NCBI RefSeq assembly: GCF_022410515.1
Contig: NZ_JACSDI010000001.1
Location: 806,001-870,000 of the forward strand
Reading direction: 5' to 3'
Origin: Shewanella cutis
GTDB lineage: Bacteria > Pseudomonadota > Gammaproteobacteria > Enterobacterales > Shewanellaceae
DNA: 64,000 bases
Shown here: piece after piece, positions 52,033 through 59,925 of the stretch
Layout: every line of letters begins with the position of its first letter
How positions within the stretch are numbered: position 1 is the stretch's first letter
The notes under the pieces: model-generated
What the model was told of the DNA's origin: nothing
The model's database searches: none
What the model saw: the letters and a program-made list of their open reading frames with translations, nothing else
Program-made: the position numbers and the translations under genes

Positions 52033-53316
52033 ATGGCTAGTTATCAAGTTAAACCACTCTCCATAAATTGGACTGCACAGCTCGCCCTTGGCATACAAGC
52101 AATGGGCCCCGGCGTGTTAATGGCGGCCGCCGCGATTGGAGCTTCGCATTTAGTGTCATCCACACGCGCTGGCGCAGAATTTGGTTGGCAATTGGCTTGG
52201 GTCATTCTTGGCGTGAACTTGCTGAAATATCCGTTCTTTGCCGCAGGGGCACGTTACACCGCAGCAACGGGCGAAAGTTTACTGCATGGATATCTTAAGC
52301 AAGGCCGGGGTTATCTGTGGCTATTCACAGGCCTCAATGTGATAGCCTCCATCGCCAGTACCGCGGGAGTTTGCATGTTAACTGCCGCCATGCTCACCCA
52401 GTTTATCCCCTTACCTATTGATGTGTTGGCGCTGTTGGTGCTAATAAGCTCACTGTTGTTATTGATTTTAGGGCATTATTCTCTGCTCGATAAACTGACC
52501 AAAATTATTATTTTTGCCCTGACGCTCACCACTTTAATTGCGGTCGCGCTGGCATTTGATCATATGAAACCACTGGAAAGTCAGTTTGTGTCTCCCTCAC
52601 CTTGGCAGTGGGCCCATGTGGGATTTTTAGTCGCCATGATGGGATGGATGCCAGCACCGATTGAAGTCAGCGCGTGGAATTCCTTGTGGTTACTGGAAAA
52701 ACAAAAGACTTCGCCAGTAACACCATCGCAAGCTCTGCTCGATTTTAACTTAGGCTATATCGTCACTGCCCTGCTGGCGGTGGTCTTTCTGGCATTAGGC
52801 GCCCTTGTAATGCATGGCAGCGGCGAACATTTCTCTGAATCGGGTGCCCAATTTGCAAATCAGTTAATCAACTTATATAGCCAAGTCATGGGTGGTGAAA
52901 GCCGCTATTTGATTGGTATCGTAGCGTTTTTATGTATTTTCAGCACCACAGTGACTGTTATCGATGGCTATAGCCGCACCCTAAACATGGGCTGGCAACT
53001 ACTCTCTAAGTCTGCAGTGACTGAAGCACAATCGGATAAACGCCTGACAGGCATCATGCTCAGTGTCAGTGCGTTAGGATTGTTGTTAATCCTGTTTTTT
53101 AAGGGCGCGCTGCTGCCATTGCTGGAGTTTGTGATGATCTTGGCCTTTATGACCACAGTGGTCTTTGCATGGTTAAATTATCGCTTAATGACCAGCAGCC
53201 AACTCCCAGAAGCTGACCGTTACGGCACAAAAATGAAATACCTCTCTTGGATTGGCTTAAGCTATTTACTTATTTTTGCCGTACTTTTTATTTACTGGTA
53301 TTGGGTGAAGACCTAG
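52033..53316 (+). CDS. NRAMP-related transporter with atypical metal-site motifs
   Basis: 427 aa, about eleven helices. NRAMP fold clues: GPGVLMAAAAIGASHL in helix 1 and GFLVAMMGWMPAPIEVSAWNSLW in helix 6. In MntH/NRAMP helix 1 carries DPGN and helix 6 MPHxxF; here these are IGAS and MPAP, so the canonical Mn/Fe ligands Asp, Asn and the helix-6 pair are replaced. Substrate therefore uncertain: another divalent ion, protons only, or an unrelated solute. It follows the PH-domain gene by 82 bp. Confidence 0.82.
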   Translation: MASYQVKPLSINWTAQLALGIQAMGPGVLMAAAAIGASHLVSSTRAGAEFGWQLAWVILGVNLLKYPFFAAGARYTAATGESLLHGYLKQGRGYLWLFTGLNVIASIASTAGVCMLTAAMLTQFIPLPIDVLALLVLISSLLLLILGHYSLLDKLTKIIIFALTLTTLIAVALAFDHMKPLESQFVSPSPWQWAHVGFLVAMMGWMPAPIEVSAWNSLWLLEKQKTSPVTPSQALLDFNLGYIVTALLAVVFLALGALVMHGSGEHFSESGAQFANQLINLYSQVMGGESRYLIGIVAFLCIFSTTVTVIDGYSRTLNMGWQLLSKSAVTEAQSDKRLTGIMLSVSALGLLLILFFKGALLPLLEFVMILAFMTTVVFAWLNYRLMTSSQLPEADRYGTKMKYLSWIGLSYLLIFAVLFIYWYWVKT

Positions 53317-53446
53317 AACATCTTGAACATAAGCGTGATATTAATGATTAACACCACAAATACCGCGGAATCCTGCCTCTTCAAGTGGTTTGGGTATATA
53401 CTATCTGCTCTTAAACCAGACTGCGCAGCCGCGCCTAGAGATGACC

Positions 53447-53911
53447 ATGATAAACAATGATATTTTGCGCCGTTTGCGCTTCGTATTCGATTTCAGCAAT
53501 GCCAAAATGATTAAGATTTTTGCCAAAGTTGGAAGAGAAGTCTCCACCGAAGAGATGATTAACCTACTGCGCAAAGAAGAGGAAGAAGGTTATAAAGCCT
53601 GTAACGATACGACCCTGTGTCAGTTTTTAGATGGTCTAATCATCGAAAAACGTGGTCTGCGTGAAGGTGCTGAAATCCCTAAACCAGTATCAAAATTAAA
53701 CAACAACTTAATCTTCAAAAAATTACGTGTTGCCCTCGAAATGCGTGAAGAAGATATTGTGGCCACCCTAGCGCTCGCTGAAGTGCAAATGTCAAAATCT
53801 GAGCTTAGCGCGCTATTTCGCAATCCAGATCATAAAAACTTTAAGGCCTGTGGCGATCAGATCCTGCGCAATTTTATCCGTGGCCTCTCACTGAAATATC
53901 GCGGCGTCTAA
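53447..53911 (+). CDS. yehS: DUF1456 family protein YehS
   Basis: 154 aa from ATG 53447 (MINNDILRRLRFVFDFSNAKM), the start that aligns with E. coli YehS (156 aa); ATG 53441 is possible and 53390 is too long. Two repeats of the DUF1456 unit: NNDILRRLRF ... LRKEEEEGYKACNDTTLCQFLDGLI and NNLIFKKLRVAL ... FRNPDHKNFKACGDQILRNFIRGL. Function unknown. Confidence 0.87.
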   Translation: MINNDILRRLRFVFDFSNAKMIKIFAKVGREVSTEEMINLLRKEEEEGYKACNDTTLCQFLDGLIIEKRGLREGAEIPKPVSKLNNNLIFKKLRVALEMREEDIVATLALAEVQMSKSELSALFRNPDHKNFKACGDQILRNFIRGLSLKYRGV

Positions 53912-53959
53912 TCCTGCTAGCATCAATGCAAATCTTGCTAAGATTAGCCTGAAAATTAA

Positions 53960-53991
53960 AAATCCGAATAGCGATGATATTCGGATTTTTT
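53960..53991 (+). terminator. Terminator of yehS
   Basis: An 11-bp stem (AAATCCGAATA / TATTCGGATTT) around a 7-nt loop, with a run of six T. Confidence 0.88.
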
Positions 53992-54039
53992 CCTTCTAAA
54001 GCATCAATCTGACTCAAAGAATCATCTCAACACGTCCAA

Positions 54040-54316
54040 GAGCGTGTTGACGTTTCGAGATTAGATTTTGTTCGTTCTGGCAAGCATGTGCTCGCGAAAC
54101 GAGGAATGATGTGTAGTTTACTCAAATAACGAGCGGCTCTCTTATGACAGAAAGTAAGAGCAAGGGCTTGCCAGACGAACCCTTCGGGCAGCATTTGGCT
54201 GACGTTTCTGCCGCGTTATCGTCCGTTTATGTAGAATAACTACACAGCACGGACTTTGCCTTACATAAACGCCAGCCAAATTGCTGCAAAAATAACCCTG
54301 AAACGCCAACACACCC
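54040..54316 (+). mobile_element. MITE-like element, copy 3 (277 bp)
   Basis: Same orientation as copy 1 and almost identical to it. Ends GAGCGTGTTGACGTTTC and GAAACGCCAACACACCC; the right flank is TA (54317-54318), the left flank AA instead of TA. The bases just left, CAACACGTCC at 54028-54037, look like the end of another copy. The right end meets the 3' end of iadA. Confidence 0.82.
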
Positions 54317-55485
54317 TAGCAAACCTCAAAGGTACCTAATTTAACGGCGATCCCATTATCCACTAACAGTTGTCCCTTGCCCCAAACTTTATTAATAGCA
54401 AGATCATTGTTTAATAAAACAAAATCAGCATCTTTATCGAGGGCAATCCCCCCTTTACGCTTTAATTTGAGAGTACGTGCCGCATTGGATGTCACTAATG
54501 GGAGGATTTGCTCTAGTGAAAAACCACTTTTAACCAGTGCCAACATGGCATAAAACAAGCTGCTGACCTGCCCCACCTCAACCCCAATACAATCCCCAGC
54601 ATGATCAAATACGGGCAGGCTAGCATTACCGTCAGAGCTTAAGCTTATTCGACTCGAATCAACACCTTGCTCCAGTGCAAATTTAACCGCTGCGGTGACT
54701 GACACTTCGCCTTCATTTAAGAAATGTTGGTTGGTCGATGTGGTAAAATCAATGACCCCACCTTTTTTAGCAAATTCAACCCCTTGCTCTAAAAGCGGTT
54801 GTGAGCGATTGATATGTGTCGGATAAAACTGAGTCAAAGGAATATCCGATTGCTTGGCAACCTGATGTAATAATTGCAGCCCAGATGCGCCGTCCCCTAC
54901 ATGGACAAATACAATGCCCGCTTTACCACTGAGCATTCCCCCCACTCGACTCTGCGCCGCCACCCGCGCAAGCTCTGCGGCAGTAAGCTGTGAACCGCGG
55001 TGATCAGCAATGGCGATCTCGCCAACCCCAATCACATTATCAATCATCATTAAATCTTGAGTGATATCGCCTGTAATGGTTTTAACGGGAAACTCGTAGG
55101 AGCCGGTGTAACAAAAAACGCTTAAGCCTTCATAGGTTAACGCTCGTGCCTTAATCACTAACTCATTTAAACTGCGACTCACCGCATCCGTCCCAAGCGC
55201 GGCCACTAAGGTGGTGACGCCAGCAAGTGTGGCATCTGTGAGTTGCATTTCGGGCGTACGCGTATGATAGCCGCCCTCTCCGCCACCCCCGGTAATATGC
55301 ACTAAAGGATCGACTAAACCGGGGATTAAAATACAACCATTGGCATCAACTTCTTTTACCCAAGCCGCGTCCGGAACTTTAATCCCTTTAGCGATTTGCA
55401 GTACGTTCGGTCCACAAAATAAGACATCCTGAAGCCCCAGTAATTGCGGCGAGTAGACCAAGGCATTACGAATTAAAGTTAACAT
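54316..55485 (-). CDS. iadA: Isoaspartyl dipeptidase (beta-aspartyl peptidase)
   Basis: 389 aa from ATG 55485, which shares one base with the upstream stop (TGATG). It matches E. coli IadA throughout (GGGGEGG, TRTPEM, TGSYEFPVKTITGD, DHRG, PTHINRSQPL, LSSDGNASLPVF). It hydrolyses beta-Asp dipeptides such as the beta-Asp-Arg units of cyanophycin. Retained: second His of the HxH motif, Glu of GGGGE, His of FVHVGD, His and Arg of THINR, Asp of SSDG. The first HxH histidine is Leu (DPLVH) and the bridging Lys region reads GVGEIA. Its TAG stop uses the terminal base of MITE copy 3. Confidence 0.87.
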   Translation of the reverse strand: MLTLIRNALVYSPQLLGLQDVLFCGPNVLQIAKGIKVPDAAWVKEVDANGCILIPGLVDPLVHITGGGGEGGYHTRTPEMQLTDATLAGVTTLVAALGTDAVSRSLNELVIKARALTYEGLSVFCYTGSYEFPVKTITGDITQDLMMIDNVIGVGEIAIADHRGSQLTAAELARVAAQSRVGGMLSGKAGIVFVHVGDGASGLQLLHQVAKQSDIPLTQFYPTHINRSQPLLEQGVEFAKKGGVIDFTTSTNQHFLNEGEVSVTAAVKFALEQGVDSSRISLSSDGNASLPVFDHAGDCIGVEVGQVSSLFYAMLALVKSGFSLEQILPLVTSNAARTLKLKRKGGIALDKDADFVLLNNDLAINKVWGKGQLLVDNGIAVKLGTFEVC

Positions 55486-56930
55486 CAGTGATATCCTGTA
55501 AAAATAGCAAATAAAACAACGACACTCGCCATAAGCGTCAACAAGAGCTGAAAGCGCCAAATCAGTGCGAGCCATTGGCCATAGGACAGTTTAGCGACAC
55601 CTAAACAGCCCATGAGTGAGGCAGACGTTGGGATGACTAAATTGGTTAACCCATCCCCTAATTGAAAACATAATACCGCCACTTGACGACTAATCCCGGC
55701 AATATCTGCCAGCGGCGCCATAATCGGCATAGTCAGTGCAGCCTGTCCAGAACCTGAAGCCACAAAAAAATTCATTACAGATTGAAAGAGATACATCAGC
55801 AGTGCAGAAATAGCATCCGGTAAAGACGCCAACCATAATCCCGCATAATGCAGCACAGTATTCAAAATGGAAGGCTGCTGCGGATCATCCCCCCCCAGCA
55901 GTAACACCACCCCTTTGGCAAATCCGACTATCATAGCAGCGGGGAGCAACTCGCTTGCCCCCCGTTGGAACGCTATAGAAATTTGGTTCAAACTGCGTTT
56001 GCGCCATAAAACGCTAATGAATCCAACCAGTAAAGCTAAGGTAAAAAATTGGCTGGCAATTTGGGGAATATAATACCCCTTAGCCACGACTCCCCAAATA
56101 ACCCAAAGGATCACTCCAAGTAAACAGAGCAACACTATGATATCAAAGGAAGTGCATTGAGTATTTAGGGAACTCTGCTCAAGTTGTTCGGTTTTATCAG
56201 GCAAAGGATTACGGTGTTTGTTGGCATAATGCAGGGTAAAGGCCAGTCCAACGGCAGTAAACAAACACCAAATGGCCATTCGCAGACCCGCGCCAGACAT
56301 TAACGGCACATCGGCAATCCCCTGGGCGATTGCCACACTAAAGGGATTCATCCAAGAGGTGGCAAAACCAATTTGGGTCGACAGATAAGTCACCATCACA
56401 ACCGTTGCCGCGTTGTAACCCAAAGCGTTAAATAAGGGTAATAGAACAATACAAAACGCAATCGCTTCTTCACTCATCCCGTAGACAGCACCACTGAGTG
56501 AAAAAATCACAAACAGCAACGGGATCAGCAACATTTGACTACGTTGCAATTGGCGGATCACGGCCATAATACAGGCGGTAATCGCCCCGGTATCCATTAC
56601 CACCCCAAAGGCGCCGCCTACAATAAGAATAAAGGCAACGACCCCAACGGCCGAGCCCATTCTGTCGCCCGATGTCATACCATCAAAGGCAAAGTTAACT
56701 AATCCCGTTTTATCGGTTGAGGAAAACAAACTCACATGGTGGGCTGTATCTTGAGCAATAAAAAATTGTTGTGGATCTATTCGCTTAACAGTATTTCCCG
56801 CAGAGTCTATGACCTCCGTCATCGCGAACCACCCCGAGGGGACAAGGTAGCTGCTGATTGCTGCGAGTAACACAATAAAAAATAAGATAACAAAGGCGTC
56901 GGGCATTTGCCGCGCTTGGGGTGATTTCAT
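55485..56930 (-). CDS. YfcC family carrier (DcuC-like), putative dipeptide or amino-acid transporter
   Basis: 481 aa from ATG 56930, preceded by AAGG at 8 nt; ATG 56945 and TTG 56948 lack a ribosome site. About twelve helices; YfcC signatures are MPDAFVILFFIVLLAAISSYLVPSGWF, IVGGAFGVVMDTGAI, GMSEEAIAFCIVLLPLFNALGYN, GFATSWMNPFSVAIAQGIA and SGSGQAALTMPIMAPLADIAGISRQ. The family is linked to basic amino acids or C4-dicarboxylates. Coupled to iadA, it most likely brings isoaspartyl dipeptides or arginine across the inner membrane. Confidence 0.83.
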   Translation of the reverse strand: MKSPQARQMPDAFVILFFIVLLAAISSYLVPSGWFAMTEVIDSAGNTVKRIDPQQFFIAQDTAHHVSLFSSTDKTGLVNFAFDGMTSGDRMGSAVGVVAFILIVGGAFGVVMDTGAITACIMAVIRQLQRSQMLLIPLLFVIFSLSGAVYGMSEEAIAFCIVLLPLFNALGYNAATVVMVTYLSTQIGFATSWMNPFSVAIAQGIADVPLMSGAGLRMAIWCLFTAVGLAFTLHYANKHRNPLPDKTEQLEQSSLNTQCTSFDIIVLLCLLGVILWVIWGVVAKGYYIPQIASQFFTLALLVGFISVLWRKRSLNQISIAFQRGASELLPAAMIVGFAKGVVLLLGGDDPQQPSILNTVLHYAGLWLASLPDAISALLMYLFQSVMNFFVASGSGQAALTMPIMAPLADIAGISRQVAVLCFQLGDGLTNLVIPTSASLMGCLGVAKLSYGQWLALIWRFQLLLTLMASVVVLFAIFTGYH

Positions 56931-56999
56931 TGAGGATACCTTCATCAATAGGATGACAAAGGGCTGACCTAATCGCGATTAAGCCAGCCCACAAACTAA

Positions 57000-59606
57000 T
57001 TAAAACTTGAAGGTGTAACTCATATTCCAGCGACGACCGAGCCAATCATGCACTGAGCTGGCATAACCATTCGTAGGAGACGAAGCATAAGGCGGCTCTT
57101 CATCGGTTAAGTTACGCACTGATAACAATAAACTATGGTGCTCGCCTAACTCATATCCCACGCTAGCGCTAAACGTCAGCCAGCTATCCACGGTTTCATT
57201 ATCAAACTTAAAGTCACCATCCCCTAATGAGCTGATATAGTGCCCAGCCACACTCACACTCAAATCATTGAGCTGCCAGTCCGTACCGAGATCAATCACG
57301 CTCTCTGGGCGAGCAATTTCAGCGGCGCCACTTAAACGACCGAGTAAATCTTCCTTCGGTGTTGAAGGGGTCAACTGCCGCTCGAAGGAGAAGGTTTCGG
57401 TACCCGCGAGATAAAAACTAAACTCGCCTGCCGCATCGGTTTCAAGACGATAGTCCACTTTGTAATCTAAACCATCGGTCGATTGGTTACCGACGTTGAA
57501 GTAACCGGTCCGTAAGAAGCTAATGTCTCCCTGGCTATCAACCACGCAGCCAAAGTTGTCCCCTAGTGCGGCGATACTATCGACAATATTCGCGGGATTA
57601 TTAATACAGGCATCCAAGGTAGTATTCGCATCAATATCGACAATATCATCGTGATCATAACGCCAGTAATCAACGGTAAATTGCAGATTATCCGTCGCAT
57701 TCCAAGACATTCCTATATTCAATGCCTCAGATTTTTCAGCCTCTAAGCCTTTGTTACCAACCGTTTCCTGGTCAAACTCTAATTCACCAAACTCCGCCCC
57801 AGCAACACCACATAAACTATTGTAAGGCTCACCCGCACCGCAATTAATGTATTGGCTACCGAGGGACGTCCCCGCCCCTAGTTGCGAAAGCGATGGCGCC
57901 CTAAAACCTGTACTCCATGAAGCCCTCAGCACCAGTTCATCTATTGGCCGATAACGCAGCGATACCTTAGGATTCACATCGCCACCAAAATCACTGTAAT
58001 GGTCGTAACGCAACGCCGCGATCAGATCTAAAGCCTCAGTGATCGGAAAATTAAACTCTCCATAGCCGGCAAATTGGGTGCGGTCTGCTGCGGCATCACT
58101 TGCCCCTAGGCCAATAATCTCGTTATTAACCGCATTGGCCGACGGTTTATCGAATATGTCCTCTTTACGAAATTCACCACCAAATACTGAACTCACAGTA
58201 CCTGCGGGTAAATTGAATAACTCGCCACTGATATTAAAATCGACTGAAAGCACCTCAGACTCACCCTGTCTAATTCCGGGATCTCTTAGTGCGGCAAGCT
58301 CGGCTTCTGCATTATCACGACCTAAATTGAAGGGATTAAATTTCCCCATCGCCACGGCTTCGTCCAATAAATTCGCATTCATATAACCAGATATGTTTTT
58401 GATTTCATTTGTAGACTTACCATAGCTCAGCGCACTTTCCCAACTCCAGTCCGCCAATTCACCACGCAGGCCCGCCAGTAAACGGTAGCTTTGTGTATCG
58501 TATTCCTGCACTCGGCGCTCGGGGAAGCGGGTTCTCACCATTATAAAATCACTGACACTGCCATCTTTAAGATCAATATCCTTCACATATTGCGGAATAA
58601 AGGCCGCATCACCAGCAACATCTACGGTGAAAGCGGCTGGGGCCTCGTAGGCTGATCCGGTATTTTTTTGATACATGCCCTCAGCAAACAGCTCTAATCC
58701 ATTATCCAATCGATAAATATGATTAAAGGTCGCCCCCGCATTTTCGTAATCAGGCTGAATAGCCCGCTGGATCACATAGTCGTAATTACAACGGCTGCCC
58801 GCCTTTTGGGTGTCGTTACCACACCAGGTTTCGGCATAATCGCTGCCGTCAATCGTCATCCGTGTGCTCGATTCAAACGTGACATTGACTGGTCTATCAC
58901 TGTTAAAAATCGGGTTACGGGTGGCGTAATCTAATACGACAGTGGTATTACTTTTCTCCGTGGCAAAGCCGCCAGCATAGGTCAGATTTTTACGGCTAGC
59001 ATCATGATCCGAGGTATCGTCACCATATTGAGCGGTCAGCTCATGCCCAACAAAATCCTTACGTAAGATAAAGTTAATCACACCTGCAATCGCATCTGAA
59101 CCATAAATGGATGAGGCGCCATCGGTTAATACATCAATGCGCTCAATCGCAGATAAGGGAATTGCGTTGACGTTAACAAAGGAGTCCGATCCATTTGAAA
59201 ATGAATCCACAGCAACCCGTCGACCATTGACGAGCACTAAGGTCGAGCTCGAACCTAATCCCCGTAAACTCACACCGGAGGCTCCCGCAGGAGCGCCATC
59301 TGCACCGCCTACACCGCCGGTTTCGGAGAAGGTTCCCGCACTCGAAGCTTGAGGTAAATCCTTGAGAAACTCACTGACCGATGCATAACCGCGTTTAGTG
59401 ATTTCATCCTGACTAAAGCTTTGCAGGGGATTCGCCCCTTCCATATCCACGCCCTTAAGACGAGAACCAGTGACGGCAACTCGTTCAACCTCAGGTTCTG
59501 CCGAGGGTTGATTTGGCGAACTTTTTTCTAATTCATTTGCAACTGCAACTGCGATAGGTGACAACGCCAAGCCAAAAATGGTGCATAAAAGTACTGAACT
59601 TCTCAT
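57000..59606 (-). CDS. TonB-dependent outer-membrane receptor
   Basis: 868 aa with a signal peptide (ends VAVANE). A TonB-box-like RVAVTGSRL, the plug (ITKRGYASVSEFLKDLPQASS ... SLRGLGSSSTLVLVNGRRVA ... IERIDVLTDGASSIYGSDAIAGVINFI) and a 22-strand barrel with WSTGFRAPSLSQLG, ending in Phe (MSYTFKF). The start follows GGGAG at 7 nt. Plugs of this kind occur in carbohydrate and peptide receptors. It lies 69 bp upstream of the YfcC carrier and divergent from the cyanophycinase, so polymer fragments are the likely cargo. Confidence 0.88.
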   Translation of the reverse strand: MRSSVLLCTIFGLALSPIAVAVANELEKSSPNQPSAEPEVERVAVTGSRLKGVDMEGANPLQSFSQDEITKRGYASVSEFLKDLPQASSAGTFSETGGVGGADGAPAGASGVSLRGLGSSSTLVLVNGRRVAVDSFSNGSDSFVNVNAIPLSAIERIDVLTDGASSIYGSDAIAGVINFILRKDFVGHELTAQYGDDTSDHDASRKNLTYAGGFATEKSNTTVVLDYATRNPIFNSDRPVNVTFESSTRMTIDGSDYAETWCGNDTQKAGSRCNYDYVIQRAIQPDYENAGATFNHIYRLDNGLELFAEGMYQKNTGSAYEAPAAFTVDVAGDAAFIPQYVKDIDLKDGSVSDFIMVRTRFPERRVQEYDTQSYRLLAGLRGELADWSWESALSYGKSTNEIKNISGYMNANLLDEAVAMGKFNPFNLGRDNAEAELAALRDPGIRQGESEVLSVDFNISGELFNLPAGTVSSVFGGEFRKEDIFDKPSANAVNNEIIGLGASDAAADRTQFAGYGEFNFPITEALDLIAALRYDHYSDFGGDVNPKVSLRYRPIDELVLRASWSTGFRAPSLSQLGAGTSLGSQYINCGAGEPYNSLCGVAGAEFGELEFDQETVGNKGLEAEKSEALNIGMSWNATDNLQFTVDYWRYDHDDIVDIDANTTLDACINNPANIVDSIAALGDNFGCVVDSQGDISFLRTGYFNVGNQSTDGLDYKVDYRLETDAAGEFSFYLAGTETFSFERQLTPSTPKEDLLGRLSGAAEIARPESVIDLGTDWQLNDLSVSVAGHYISSLGDGDFKFDNETVDSWLTFSASVGYELGEHHSLLLSVRNLTDEEPPYASSPTNGYASSVHDWLGRRWNMSYTFKF

Positions 59607-59925
59607 GGTAAGCTCCCGAAAATCATTTTATTAGAATTTTGAGACGTGGCTTTGCTGTGCGTGAGTCAATACGCATGGCATTAGTTAATGTTTTACAGAA
59701 AGCCCATCGTCTATCAAATCATTGATAGGGGAGTTAGACAGCAGAACAAAACTCCACTAAACACAAGCGTGTTCAGTAGGTTATTCGTCCCACCATTCGG
59801 ACAGATACCACGTGCGGTAGTGATATCGTTGGAAAAGAGTTGCTGCGGAGTTCATGTAATAAAAAGAAGTCTATTGTTATTGACCTGTTAAAAGGCTATC
59901 CGTAACATAAGCTCCGAGTCAATAC
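59607..59925. promoter_or_regulatory. Divergent control region, TonB receptor / cyanophycinase
   Basis: 319 bp without a gene. It holds an 18-bp palindrome CTATCAA-N4-TTGATAG at 59711-59728 and a 10-bp direct repeat GAGTCAATAC at 59663-59672 and 59916-59925, the second ending at the cyanophycinase ATG and both followed closely by ATGGC. These could be operator sites for a regulator that lies outside the locus; no regulator gene is adjacent. Confidence 0.5.
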
